64,000 bases of DNA from Stictocephala bisonia (GCA_035578905.1 JAQJVL010000201.1:868001-932000); one strand, 5' to 3'. Shown: positions 45,063 through 57,063, counted from the first letter of the stretch. Numbers and translations are program-made. The notes: generated by a model not told the origin, from the letters alone.

Positions 45063-46432
45063 CAGTACCGCTCAAATTAATTGGAACACACAGGGAATTT
45101 CACTCTTTTTATCATGCGACAGTTGGCATCACTGCTACATCACTTGTATTAGTTGTATTGAACAAACTAACAACCTAACCTCAAAAGCAGTTAGTGCATA
45201 TGTGATTCTTTGTGTTGAACACATTTTCAGTGAAGTATTGTGTGAATTGTGTTATTGTTGCGCGTTTTTGTGTTTGTTAAACAAATTATTGTAGTTTTTC
45301 AATAACTCAACTGATGGATACCACACCTAGAAAACGTAGCAAGATTATTACACTACATCAGTATGGAAATATGTCTCAGAGGATGATATCTAAAGAATGT
45401 AAGGTGGGTCTAGCTACTGTTAACCGAATTGTTAAGCAATTTAATGATACTGGCTCCTTTTCTGTTAACAGAATAGGAAATTGTGGTCGTAAAAGGAAAA
45501 CCACACCACAAACTGACCGCCAATTAATTAGGACTAGTAAGATCAACCCCAGGTTGTCGGCTGTAGATTTGGCACGAGAAATTAACAAAAAAGGGGTTAA
45601 TATTCATGTTAGTACTGTTAAAAGAAGTCTGTCTGAAGTTGGGCGAAAAGCTTACCGACCTAAGAAAAAGCAGCTTCTTACTGTAGCAATGAAGAAGAAA
45701 CGCTTGCAGTGGGCTAAAACCTACAAAAAGTTCACTGTTGAACAGTGGAAAAATGTCCTTTTCTCTGATGAAACACATTTTTTGGTTCAGGGACATAAAG
45801 TAAACTTTGTCCGCAGAAGTGCGAATGAAGCTGAGACATCAGCTCACATCCTTCAACAACCAAAACATCCACCCAAAAATATGTTTTGGGGCTGTATGTC
45901 CTATAATGGTCCAGGTCCATTAGTTCCCATAGAAGGTATGATGAACTCAGACAAATATATTGCTTTATTAGAAAGAACAGTCGTTCCACTCCTTTTGCAA
46001 ATGTTTCCAGAAAGCAATGGAATTTTTCAACAAGACTCGGCTCCATGCCATACATCTAAAAAATGCAAGAAATTTTTTTTTTTTTTTTGAGAACAAAATA
46101 ACGGTTCTGGAATGGCCTGGCAATTCACCCGATTTAAACCCAATCGAAAATCTATGGGCTATTACTAAAAAAAGGATTGCCAAAGAAGATTGTACTACAA
46201 AAACATCCATGATTACTGCTGTAATCAAAATATAGTTCCACGATGAAGAAATAAAAAATATATGCAAAAAACTAATAGAATCAATGCCAAAACGCTGTGA
46301 AGAGGTTATAAAACACAAAGGAGGACATATTAATTATTAGGGAGCTGTTTGTAATTTTTTGATCAATAAATTGTCTTTCATTTAAGAATCGTAGTCGTTT
46401 ACCTGGTGTTCCAATTAATTTGAGCGGTACTG
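45063..46432 (+). mobile_element. Tc1-like DNA transposon, 1.37 kb
   Basis: The ends CAGTACCGCTCAAATTAATT and its exact complement are bounded by TA (45061-45062 and 46433-46434). It sits inside the LINE on the opposite strand, and joining the LINE across one TA keeps the LINE reading frame. It carries one transposase gene with about 250 bp of 5' leader. The good state of the ends suggests a fairly young insertion. Confidence 0.93.
45314..46340 (+). pseudogene. Tc1-like transposase, nearly complete
   Basis: ATG 45314 starts an HTH DNA-binding region (IITLHQYGNMSQRMISKE), then a GRKRKT linker and a second HTH (residues 83-110). The DDE domain follows: first Asp at residue 152 (LFSDETHF), second at 241 (FQQDSAPCH). 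A T-run near 46072-46088 has shifted the frame. The remainder, with [15 protein letters not shown] holding the catalytic Glu, is in another frame, with a TAG at 46233-46235 before the final stop at 46338-46340. Spacing of the second Asp and the Glu fits DD34E. Normally the protein cuts and pastes the element at TA. Here the T-run slip and the nonsense codon disable it. Confidence 0.9.
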
Positions 46433-46644
46433 TATGTTGGATATATGTTCAAATGGACTCAGCGTTGAAGTGGAAATAACTTCCAGGTCTCGAATGCTAT
46501 CCACCTTCTTTAATATAGCACCATCAACACGATAATCATAAGCAAAGGGATTTCTGCGCCGTGAGAATGAGATAACCTGACATTTATTAACCTGTCATGG
46601 CATTACTCGTACACCAATCATTAATGCTATCTTAGCTAGCTTAT

Positions 46645-47935
46645 AAGCTCCTTAATATATATTGGGAGCCCCTGTGAGCAACTTGGATAATCATCCGTTA
46701 TAATCTTGGATAGCCCCGCGTGATAAACTTAGGTACACACCCTTAATCAACTTGGGTAGCATACCGTGATAAACTTGTATAGCCTCCGCAATCAACATCG
46801 GTAGCAATACTTGAACAACATAGGTATACTTGAATAAACCCTTTGATAAATATGTTTAAGCCCCCTGATAAGTTTCTGGAGACCCACGTGATAATCTTAG
46901 TATTAGGTAGTCTTGTGATCATCTTGGTTAGCTCCCCATAAAAATCTTGTGTAGTCTTCATGATCAAACTGGGTGGCCTCTAACACCGAATTGGGTAACC
47001 GAACGTCATAAAATTGTGTAACCACCTGTGATAAACTCGGGTATCCCTCGTGATCAACTTTGTTAGCCCCTTAATCGACTTGGGTAGTCGGTCCATCGAC
47101 CACCTTGACCTCTCCGTTTACCTGCTCCTTTGATCAACTTTGGTAGCATCCAGTCATCAACTTAGGCAACCCCCCGTGGTAACCTTGGTTAGCCCTTATA
47201 ATCAACTTGGATAATCATCCTGGGTAGCAATCTTGATCAATTAAGTTAATCGGCCTTAAACCATTTAGGTAGCCCCTTATGATCTTTTATAGTCCCCCGT
47301 GATCCACTATGGTAACCACCTGTAATAATCTTGTGTAGCCTGTGATCACCTTGGAAAGCTCTTAATAATCAACTATGGTAGCCACCCGTTATCATACTGG
47401 AAAACACCCGTGATCAGCTGTAGGTAGCCTCACGTGATCAACTTTAAGTAGCTGACTATGATAACGTCTGTAGCCCCCATAATCAACTAGGCTAGCCGAC
47501 CGTCCTAAACTTAGATAGTCCCCTTGAGCATCTTGGGGAGTCCCCCGGGGTCAACGTGTTTGGATAGCTCCCGTGATCAACTTGTGAAGCCAACCATGAT
47601 TATCTTAGGTAGCCAGCTATAATTAACTTAGGTAGCCAACCTTGATCAATATAGGTATTCCCCTTTAATCAAGTTCAGCTCACCCCCGTGATCAACCAAG
47701 GTAACAACCCCTGATCATTTCGAGCAGACCCATCGATTAACATGGATAGGAACTATGATGAAATTGAGTAGTATCCATGATAAGCTGTGGTACATCCCCC
47801 ATTACTAAATGTGATAGCATCCACTATCAACTTTGGTAGCACTCTTGATCATCTTGAATATACCCATGATCTACGTAATTAGCCACCATAATCGACTTGG
47901 GTAGCCCTCTTGATTAAGATGGCTTGGAAGCTGCA
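46645..47935 (+). repeat. Degenerate tandem repeat of about 23 bp, block 1
   Basis: Units of the form 'cttgggtagcccccgtgatcaa' repeat with many substitutions and small indels. GATCAAC, TTGGGTAGCC and CCCGTGAT are the best-kept words. The block holds roughly 50 units. No frame is conserved. Further blocks lie at 49600-50149, 53180-53310, 54000-54090 and 55240-56610. Confidence 0.8.
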
Positions 47936-49595
47936 TGTGTAACTCACTCACGTATACAAATTCTAACCCACTTCCAGATGAGCTACAAACTTGAAATTTG
48001 GTACACTCATAGCTTTTACCGAGCAACCACCGGTAAAATTCCGAAAACTAAACTTTTTTATTATTAGCCCTTAAAAAAATTAAAATGGCGGACGGGAATT
48101 TCGAATTATGTGCCGAGTTTTACATGCTGCTTCATTGTGGGCAAACCGTTGGAGCAAATCTGACAGCATACTCCAGATTTGTAATTAAATTTCATACCAT
48201 TTTATTGAGGAATAATTTTTGTGTATTTTTGATATTAACTACTACGCAAAAATCATTAAATTTCACATTTTGTTCAAAAAATTCTATTTTTGTTAGGTTT
48301 TTCGTATTTTGTTACCGTACTATGATAATTTAAGAACCTAAAACCGTACACACTGTTTAAATTTACTGCTTTGTTACTTTGTTGCTTGTTCATAGAATCT
48401 AATGAAATATTTATAATCAAAATTAAATTATGTACAAAAAATGTCATTTACATTTTTATGGTATAAACTATAGTATCCTTACAAAAAAAACTATAAAGTT
48501 GAGTTTTGTCGAAAACATGTGATTTTTTTGGAAGCATTCCTCCCATTTAAGCATGATTAAAATAAGCTAGAAACTTATATCCTTACACACTATTTACCTT
48601 CACTTTTCTGTCAAGAAAAATGATATACATTTAGATTTTGCACTTTTCATAACCCAGAAAAATTCAAAATGGCTGACGAGAAACTACTGACTTGTTTTCA
48701 CAGTTGAAGTTTTTATTTTACTGACACTGTTATGTTTACTTTAGATAGAATCAAACGAAATGTTCCAATTAAAAATAAAATTCTGTACAAAAAGTTCCAT
48801 ATACATTTGTATGGTAAATACTACAGTTTCTTCACAAAACGTCGGTAAATTTGAATGTTGTCGAAAACATGTGATTTTTAAAAATAGCTCCTCTCATTTT
48901 AAATATGATTTAAAAAGCCATAAACTTAAAACCCTACAAAATATTTAACTTCACTTTTCTGTTATAAATAACGTTATCAACTTTTATTTGGCAATTTCAT
49001 AACCTAGACAAGATTCAAAATGGCAGACAAGAAAGCGCTTACCTGTTTACTGAAGCTGTAATATTTAGTTAAGATAACATCAAATGAAATATTTATATTG
49101 AAAATGTAATTGTGTCAAAAAGTTAAATATGCGTTTTGTTCTATATTCTACCATTTCCTTACAAAAAGTTGGTAAAGTTGAGATTTGTCAAAAACATGTA
49201 ATTTTATAGAATAGTTCCTCCCATTTAAGTATGAATAAAATAAGCTGGAAAGTATGCACTTTACGGACTATTTAACTGTTGTTATATTTGATTGTTCTCC
49301 TTTCAAAACAAACAAAAACTTTCTTTCGTGTACTGTTGAGGTATTTGTTTTTCTGTAGTTCCAATATTTCGTTTAGAAGACATCAAATGACGGTGTTTAA
49401 TTAACCATAACGTTTACTACTAGAATGTTTATATACTTCTATGCTGTATATACAACAGTTTCCTTATAAACAGTTGGTTAAGTTTAGCTTTTGAAAAAAA
49501 AATTATTTTTTAAATATATCCTCCCATTTAAGCATGATTAAAAACAGCTGGAAACTTATAACCTTGCACACTATTTACGTTTACCAATCTGTTGA
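47936..49595 (+). repeat. About 350-bp repeat blocks, group 1
   Basis: After a lead-in ('aactcactcacgtatacaaa', 'cttgaaatttggtacac'), blocks begin with 'aaaatggcggacggg' or close variants at 48082, 48667 and 49017. They share 'aaacatgtgatttttt' and 'cctcccatttaagcatgatt'. The second and third are 350 bp apart. The lead-in is repeated at 53338-53470. Small frames (48085-48333, 48760-48948) follow the repeats and are not supported as genes. Confidence 0.7.
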
Positions 49596-49599
49596 CCAG

Positions 49600-50149
49600 C
49601 TAACCACTTATGATCATCTTGAGTAGACCACTGTGATCAACGGGGTCAATCACCCGTAATCATCTTGGGTATCCTACATAGTCAACTTGGCTAGCGCCAC
49701 ATGATCAACTTAGGTAGTCCCCTCGTCTATTACAGTTTTTCTTTTATTTATTTTTTTTTATTTTCCTAAATGACTAAATTAAAAAAAAACTAAATCCAGC
49801 CCTGTAACTACCTATTTCAGAACGATTAAAATAGGCTGGATACTTAACACCTTGTACACTATTTACGTTGACCTCTCCGTTTACCAGCCCCTGTTATCAA
49901 CTTCAGTGGCTCACAGTCATCGACTTACGCAACCCTCGGTGATGACCTTGGTTAGACTCTGTGAACAATATTGGCATCCCCCATGACCAACTTGCGTAGC
50001 TCCCGTGATCCTGTTGGGAACCGCCTGTGATCAACTTGGTTAATCATCCGTGATCATTTTGGGTAACACCCATCATCGAGTAGGTTAACCGGCCGTCAAC
50101 CACTTAGGTAGCCCCCCCACCATGATGATCTTTCATATTCCCCCGTGGT
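49600..50149 (+). repeat. 23-bp-type tandem repeat, block 2
   Basis: This has the same unit family as 46645-47935 ('gatcaacttaggtagtcccc' and variants), with a T-rich interruption at 49735-49790. It is cut at 50149 by LTR element B and resumes at 53180. Confidence 0.75.
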
Positions 50150-50879
50150 TGTCGTATGTAGGTTATCCTAGTACTAGGCCTATATGTAACCTAACTTGGT
50201 AAAACCTTCAAATCATGTTTAAGATTTACTATATTGTGTTATTTTATGTTAGGCTACGTAGTAATAGGCTCAATTAATTGTAAATATATTAAATATTACA
50301 TAATAGTATAATCTGAATTACCAGGTATGAGTAGAATCAAATAGGTTACATTAGAACTTTCCAGTAGCTTCATGAAGCTATACAACTTTTATGTTATAAT
50401 TAATAGTTATGTGTAAATATTACCAAATAGACTACTTAAAACAATAAATTAATTTTATTTATGCTTTAATATTTAACTTTTGACAATTATAGGATAAAAG
50501 ATGTCATACTGTCGTATTTTGGCATATTGACGACAGAATGTTCTATAACTTCTTTTTGTTGTAAAATGTTCCATGGCTTCTGGAACCTTCGGGTCGAGTT
50601 TGTTCTTGAAATTCTAGATTATAACAAATGTATATAAGGCGGCTGCACCGCTGCTAGTTAGTAGTTTTGAGTTCTCAGTCAGTGAGTGATTGTTCAATTA
50701 GTTAGTGTGGAACAACTCGGATATTGCGGTAGTGCAAATCATTGTGAGTTGTGAGTTCAGTGTTATTGTGTTTCAAGGTGAAGGTGAATAAACGCTTGTG
50801 TACTTAAACTGCGTGTGTGTTATTTTCGTGTCCCTATTGATATACTGTACTGTATAGTAATCGCTAGTGTGTGACGACA
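50150..50879 (+). repeat. 5' LTR of copy B
   Basis: Begins TGTCGTATG and ends GACGACA. It has a TATATAA box near 50632, an AATAAA signal near 50789, and a small local duplication (aaggtgaaggtgaataaa) that the 3' LTR lacks. Confidence 0.9.
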
Positions 50880-50881
50880 AT

Positions 50882-50894
50882 TGGCGACCGTGAC
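50882..50894 (+). other. Primer-binding site of copy B
   Basis: TGGCGACCGTGAC, 2 nt after the LTR, is identical to the site in copy A. It probably pairs with tRNA-Arg (from memory of the mdg1/412 group). Confidence 0.65.
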
Positions 50895-50910
50895 AGGATA
50901 TTACTACAGG

Positions 50911-52398
50911 ATGCAAATCGACCAAATGACAACGGCGATGTTGCGCGCGGCGCTGGAGGAGCGTGGTTTGCCGACGGGCGGTGGAAAATGTGACCTCGAG
51001 TTACGTTTACGCCAGGACGTACAGGATAAAGGACAGAACCCAGAGGAGTTCGACTATCAGGAGCCCCCACCACCAACAGCGCTGACGGATATGGTGAGTA
51101 CAATAATCGCGTAAATTTCGGCGCTGCTAGCAGCCCAGTCAGAAATGCTAGCAGCCCAGTCAACAGAGATTAAGAATGAATTGGTCTCCCTAAACAATAA
51201 GATAAGCGAAAATTATATAAAATTGGATACTAAAGTTAAAAGTTTAGAATCTGATGTAATTGATATGGTGGAGACTTCAGAACCTGAGACGACATCTCCC
51301 AAAAATGAGTTAAAATCTTTGAAAACTGACTCGAAGGAGTCTAAAGAGATTATAGAAGATTCTGAAATAGAAAATCTTGATTCATATGAAAAATTACCAT
51401 CAGAAAATCTCTCAATGAGAGCCGAACATTTATCACCAGAAGATTTATCAATAACAGCCAGACAATTACCACCAGAAGATTTTTCAACGACAGATGAACA
51501 ATTACCACCAGAGGATTTATCAATAACAGCCAGACAATTACCATCAGAAGATTTATCAATGACAGGCAAACAATTACCACCAGAAGATTTCTCAATGACA
51601 GCTGAACAATTACCACCAGAAGATTTATCAATAATAGCCAGACAATTACCACCAGAAGATTTCTCAATGACAGACAAACAATTACTGCAGATACCAGAAG
51701 AATTTACTGTGGTAGAAGAAGTTGAAAGTGACTCGGATGAGGTTCAAGAGGTGCCAATAGTAGAGAAAATGGAAGTAGAGACGTCCGATGTTAACAAGAC
51801 ATCTCCTCATACACAAACCTTGGAGGACATGACAGTCATTGACGAAGTTATTGATGATTCAGAGAAAAAGGAATCTGCTGAAGATGCTAAACAAGGTCTA
51901 GAACCAGATACAGAGATGGTTTCTGAAGATGAGCTACCTGCAGAAGTAAGCAAGGAGCCATTGGAGACAGAGGCTGTGTCAGATGAGGAATTGCCGACCA
52001 GTGGAGATCTGCCTGACACTGAAGGTGTTTCTGAGGATGAGCTGCCACCTGAGGGTGCTGACAAGAAGAAGAAGAAAAGAAAAACGTTGCCCAGCAAGGT
52101 TGATACAGCGAAAGAAAACGACGTTCCAGAATTGGACGAAGCTCCTCCCCCTTCTATAACTGCCCCTACTAGTACACCCAGAGCACTCAGGCTTAGTACC
52201 AGCTTATCAACTGGTGATAACGGTGAGTCAGAAGAAAAGAAAATAGTTGAAGGTGAAAAGAAGAAGAGGATCAACCACGGATACCTCCTTCACAGGCTGG
52301 TGATGAAGCTGCTGAATCCAACGAAGATCAACGAACACCGATACTTCTGGATGATCAGCATGATGAAGATTTTAGACTTAGGAATAGATATAATTTAA
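50911..52398 (+). pseudogene. SAP-domain Gag with 12-residue repeats (copy B)
   Basis: ATG 50911 begins MQIDQMTTAMLRAALEERG, the same SAP-like domain as copy A. A TAA at 51112-51114 replaces the CAA found in copy A. The frame then runs open from 51115 to 52398: coiled-coil-prone sequence, an acidic segment and seven to eight units of LPPEDLSITARQ-type repeats (about 51410-51690). More acidic sequence with LPPEG and SEDELP words follows. The last 50 residues (from about INHGYLLHRLV) are the tail region of copy A's integrase read in another frame, created by an internal deletion. Apart from one nonsense codon the frame is well kept over 490 codons, suggesting it was functional until recently. 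Confidence 0.7.
51410..51690 (+). repeat. 36-bp coding tandem repeat in Gag of copy B
   Basis: Repeats encode L-P-P-E-D-(L/F)-S-(I/M)-T-x-x-Q. The unit length is a multiple of 3, so expansion keeps the frame. It is absent from copy A. Minus-strand frames across it are shadows. Confidence 0.85.
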
Positions 52399-52455
52399 GA
52401 CCTAGAAAAGTAAGAAATGTATAAAACAGATATTGAAGGTTTTAGGGGGGACAAT

Positions 52456-53179
52456 TGTCGTATGTAGGTTAGCCTAGTACTAGGCCTATATGTAACCTAA
52501 CTTGGTAAAACCTTCAAATCATGTTTAAGATTTACTATATTATGTTATTTTATGTTAGGCTACGTAGTAATAGGCTCAATTAATTGTAAATATATTAAAT
52601 ATTACATAATAGTATAATCTGAATTACCAGGTATGAGTAGAATCAAATAGGTTACATTAGAACTTTCCAGTAGCTTCATGAAGCTATACAACTTTTATGT
52701 TATAATTAATAGTTATGTGTAAATATTACCAAATAGACTACTTAAAACAATAAATTAATTTTATTTATGCTTTAATATTTAACTTTTGACAATTATAGGA
52801 TAAAAGATGTCATACTGTCATATTTTGACATATTGACGACAGAAAGTTCTATAACTTCTTTTTGTTGTAAAATGTTCCATGGCTTCTGGAACCTTCGGGT
52901 CGAGTTTGTTCTTGAAATTCTAGATTATAACAAATGTATATAAGGCGGCTGCACCGCTGCTAGTTAGTAGTTTTGAGTTCTCAGTCAGTGAGTGATTGTT
53001 CAATTAGTTAGTGTGGAACAACTCGGATATTGCGGTAGTGCAAATCATTGTGAGTTGTGAGTTCAGTGTTATTGTGTTTCAAGGTGAATAAACGCTTGTG
53101 TACTTAAACTGCGTGTGTGTTATTTTCGTGTCCCTAGTGATATACTGTACTGTATAGTAATCGCTAGTGTGTGACGACA
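52456..53179 (+). repeat. 3' LTR of copy B
   Basis: This direct copy of 50150-50879, with few differences, is preceded by the polypurine tract aggggggaca (52444-52453) and followed by TGGT. Confidence 0.9.
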
Positions 53180-54090
53180 TGGTCCACTTTGGTAAACACC
53201 CATAATAATCTTGTGTAATCTGTGATCAACTTAGAGAACTTTTGTTAATCAACTTTGGTAGCCACTCTTTATCATATCGTTAATCAACTTTGGAAGCCCC
53301 CAACGAGCGAAGCGAGTCTAATATCTATAAAGCCGCATGGGTAACTCACTCACGTATACAAATTCTAACCCACTTCCAGATGAACTAGAAACTTGAAATT
53401 TGGCAGACTTGTAGCTTTTACCGAGCAATCGACGGGAAAGTTCCGAAAACTACAGATTTTAATTTTTAACCCCCCAAAAAAATTAAAGTGGCGGACGGGA
53501 ATTTTGAATGGTGTGCAGAGGTTCATTTACGGCTTGATAGTGGGCAAACCGTTGGTTGTAGAGAAAATCTGACAGCATAGTTCAAATTTGTAATTAAATT
53601 TCCTACAATTTTGGTAAGATAACTTTTTTGTATTTTTATAATAACTACGCAAAAAATCGTTAATTTTCACATTTCGTTAAAAAATGTTGTTATTTTTGTT
53701 ATCTTTTTGGTATTTTACTGCATTATTACGATAATTTAAGAATTTAAACCCCTTCAGACTAATTACTTTTAAAATCCATATTTTCTAGCCCCTGAGCTGC
53801 TTATAAGACTAAATTAAATAAGCTGATTGACGAAGGTAATTATTTAATTTAGTACTTACTTTTACTAATTTGTTATCAAAAATACTATTAAATTCGATTT
53901 TTCACTGTCTATAACCTAGAAAAAATCCAAAAGGGCTGACGTGAAAACGATGACCTGTTTGCAGATTTGAAGTTTTTGTTTTACTGAAGCTTTGGTAAAC
54001 ACCCATAATAATCTTTTGTAACCTGTGATCAACTTAGAGAGCTTCTATTAATCACCTAGTTTAGATAGTCAACATTTAGTTTAGATATCA
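53180..54090 (+). repeat. Satellite and 350-bp-type blocks after copy B
   Basis: The 23-bp-type repeat resumes to about 53310. The 'aactcactcacgtatacaaa' lead-in and a 'ggcggacgggaat' block follow (53338-53930), then a 'gggctgacgtgaaaac' block start at 53933, and short 23-bp-type units near 54000-54085. Confidence 0.65.
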
Positions 54091-54091
54091 A

Positions 54092-54672
54092 CTAGCTGTA
54101 CCCACCCGCTTCGCCGGTCATAATATTGAGTTTGATTTAGAACCTAATAGGTGAAAGAATTCGAGCATTTTTGCTTCTTCTACCAATATTAGATTTTTTA
54201 GGAGGCATGTCATAAAAAGTAAACTGCAAAACAAATAATTATTTATTTTTTATTTTCACGTTTCACCACATGTTTTAATTACCGAGGAAAAAAGGTTAAC
54301 ACCAAATACAGATCACCCGATCAAGTAAAAGTAGTGTGTGCTACACTCTCAAGGTGAAATGTAGAACTACAATAAATCAAAACATATACAGTACTGTTGT
54401 TGTGAGAACTTCAATCTGCTTATGGCATGTGAAACTACATTAAACCACACAGTCATATGTTTTTTCTAAACAATTCAGATTCTCCATTTGAATAACATGG
54501 GATCTTTAGGAGCCCGTGGGGCGGGACCCTGTGGACGGATCTGCATCAAACTTTACAGAAACCATCTCGGGAGTATACAGGACAACATCCTAAAGTTTCA
54601 TGGCGATCGGTTGGATGGTTTGGCAGCGCATAGACTTCAAATATACAAACATCCTCTTTTATAAATATAGAC
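54092..54672 (+). mobile_element. RTE-like or SINE-type interspersed retroposon
   Basis: It begins 'agctgtacccacccgcttcg' and ends with 'ggcgatcggttggatggttt', 'acttcaaatatacaaacatc' and 'tttataaatatagac'. That start and end layout is typical of a very common insect RTE-related repeat ('agctgtacccg...cttcgc' to '...tatagat'). There is no open reading frame. It interrupts the satellite array. Confidence 0.55.
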
Positions 54673-55240
54673 TAATGAAATGTTCAACCTACAAGTTAAA
54701 TGCTGTACAAAAATGTAACGTACATTTTTGTGGTATTTACTATAGTTTCCTCGCTATAAGTCAATGAAGTTAAGTTTTGTCGAAAACATATGATTTTTTT
54801 GGAAGAGATCCTCCTATTTAATCATGATTAAAAGAAGCCAGAAACGTACAACCTTACTTACTATTTACCTTCACATTTATTGTTAATAAAATGCTGTACA
54901 ATTAATTAGATTTTGCACTATTCATAAAAAAAAATTAAAAATAAAAAAAATTAAAATGGCTGACGAAAAAACACTTACCTATTTGCACAGTTGAGGTTTT
55001 TATTTTATAGAATCTGTAATATTTAGTTTGGATGACGATAACAAATAATGAAATATTCAAATTAACAATTAAACTCTGTATGAAAGGTGTCTTATACTTT
55101 TTTGTAGTATATTCTATCGTTTCCTCACAAAGGGTTGACAAAGTTGAGTTTTTTGTCAACAAATGTGATTTTTTGAATATATCCTCCCATATAAGGATGA
55201 TTAAACTGGAAACTTAAAACCTTACACAATATTTACGCTA
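54673..55240 (+). repeat. About 350-bp repeat blocks, group 2
   Basis: Shared text with 48400-49590 includes 'gtcgaaaacatatgattttt', 'tcctcctatttaatcatgat' and 'aaaatggctgacg'. Short frames (54935-55162 minus, 55032-55217 plus) are products of the repeat. Confidence 0.65.
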
Positions 55241-56610
55241 ACCACTCTTCTGACCAGCCTCCGTTATCAACTTCGGTAGTATCCCATTAAAAACTAAGGT
55301 AATTTCTTATGGTCATCTTGGATAGAACCCCCCCCCCCCCCGAGATCATATTGGAAGCCTCCCGTGATCAACTAGGGTAGCCGACCGTCAACCAATTAGG
55401 CCCCCCGTGATGATCTTGGATTCCCCCGTGATCCTACTTTAGTAACCACTCTTGGTCAACTTAATAGCCTGTAATAAACTCGGAAAGCCTGGTGACTATC
55501 TTTGGTAGACACCCGTTATAATATTGTAAATGGTTATATACCTCTATGCTGTATAAATTACACTTACCTCACAAAAAGTCGTTAAAGTTGAGTATTTTGT
55601 CAAAAACATGTGTTATCTTGGAATGTATCCACCCACTTCAGCATGATTACAATAAGTTGGATACTTAAAACCTTGCCCACTATTTACCTTGACCTCTCCT
55701 TTTACCTGCTTCTTTAATCAACTTTGGTAGCATCCCGTCATCAACTTAGGCTACTCTCCATGGGGACATTGGTTAGCCCCTGTGATCAACTTGGGCAGAT
55801 TTCCAAGACCAACTTGCATCGCTCCCGTGATCATGTTGGGTACCCCCTGTGATCAACTTGAATAATCATCTTGGTTAGCCCCCCTGATAAATTAGGTTAA
55901 CCGGCCGACAACCATTTAGGTAGCCCCCATGATGATCTTTTATAGTCCTCCGTGATCCACTATGGTAACCACCCTTAATGATCTTGTGTAGCCTGTGATC
56001 AACTTGGAAAGCTCCTAGTAAACAACTTTGGTAGTCACCCATTATAATATTGTAAAGCACTCGTGATCAGCCGTAGGTAGCCAGCCGCACGTGATCAACT
56101 TAGGTAGCTGCCTATGATCAACTAGGGTAGCCAACCATCCTAAACTTCGATAGTCCTCTTGAGCATCTTAGATAGTCCCTTTGGGTCAACGTGTTAACCA
56201 CACGTAATCATCTGGGGTAGCCCCGTGATTAACTTTTGTAGCCAACCTAATTATCTTAGGCAGCCCCTCTTTATTAACTTGCGTAGCCTCCTGTGATCAA
56301 CAAAGGTGGTTCATCTTGATCAATTAACTTATGTAGCACCCATGATGAACTTTGACAGCCCTACTTGATAAACCTGGTTAACCAACCATTATCATCATGG
56401 GTAGCCCCCGTAATTAATTTGGGTAGCCTCACCGTGATCAACTTGTGTAGACACACGTGATCAAGGTAGGTAGCCCTCTGATCAACGTAGGCAGTCCTCT
56501 GTTCAACTTAAGTTGTAACCTATCATCAACTTGGGTAGCCCCCGTGATCAATGTAGGGTTCCCCGTGATTTACTTAGGTAGCATTCATTATATATCACAG
56601 ACCGACCATG
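55241..56610 (+). repeat. 23-bp-type tandem repeat, block 3
   Basis: This long block has units like 'tgatcaacttgggtagcccc', with a 16-bp C-run at about 55329-55343 and one 350-bp-type insertion at about 55530-55700. Frames such as 55875-56060 and 56457-56654 come from the repeat. Confidence 0.8.
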
Positions 56611-56794
56611 GAGCCAGGCATCCCTTCAAGGACTCAGGACAGTGCTCTACGTAAGGTTAGGTAGTAGAGAGGACTGTCTAGTCCAAACCTCGTCTTATAG
56701 AATAAGGACTTTTTTTCATTTTATTTTGTTTCATTTCATGACAGGCTTGGGTCTTCCCACTTAATTATTAACTTTGGTGGCAGCTTGATTGAAC

Positions 56795-56900
56795 CACCCA
56801 CCCACTCATACACTTACTGTGGTATTGACCCACTCGCCTGCTGATGCACATACGGTGGAAGTGAAACAACAACCATCCATAAACGTATGCTAGAGTAACC
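56795..56900 (+). repeat. Degenerate 36-bp minisatellite units
   Basis: 'acccacccactcatacactt' and 'actgtggtattgacccactc' match the unit of 41016-41445. Two to three copies. More degenerate units lie at 57445-57730. Confidence 0.6.
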
Positions 56901-57063
56901 CTCTTACCTACCTACATATATATTGTATGTTTTTTTATCAGCTACTATTATTTTTTTTATTTAAAATGTTGTAAAAGCTGAGTTTTATAGTTGAACAAAA
57001 TGTCCAAAAGTCATTACACTATAATAAAAATTAAAAATAAATAAATGAATAACAAATGATCTG

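Larger units (their letters stand above)
44168..46640 (-). pseudogene. LINE reverse transcriptase C-terminus, interrupted by Tc1
   Basis: The minus-strand frame runs from about 46640 (CQVISFSRRRNPFAYDYRV, then a D-L-x-V segment) to 46435. It resumes in frame at 45062 and continues to 44506. The later part has SKANALIGFIMRST, LYKSLFRPLLEYCLVVWTP, VQTRFVRLLGSRMGF and VPRGTRSRAVFQRR, the usual thumb and C-terminal sequence of insect non-LTR retrotransposons. A 3' UTR follows to a TAAATAAATAAA tail near 44170. The catalytic palm, endonuclease and ORF1 are missing (5' truncation). A TGA breaks the frame near 46590. Confidence 0.85.
50150..53179 (+). mobile_element. LTR retrotransposon copy B (same family as copy A)
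   Basis: LTRs 50150-50879 and 52456-53179 are bounded by an exact 4-bp target duplication TGGT (50146-50149, 53180-53183). The repeat sequence on either side joins cleanly across it. The interior is 1.58 kb: a primer-binding site, a SAP-domain Gag with an acidic extension containing 12-residue repeats, and only the last tail of the pol region. Both LTRs share variants not found in copy A. It is non-autonomous. Confidence 0.92.

Noticed and set aside
45376..46055. Minus-strand frames opposite the Tc1 transposase
   Set aside because: They are antisense shadows of a well-identified transposase.
51213..52274. Long minus-strand frames opposite the Gag of copy B
   Set aside because: They are shadows of the acidic, repeat-rich plus-strand frame, with no independent features.
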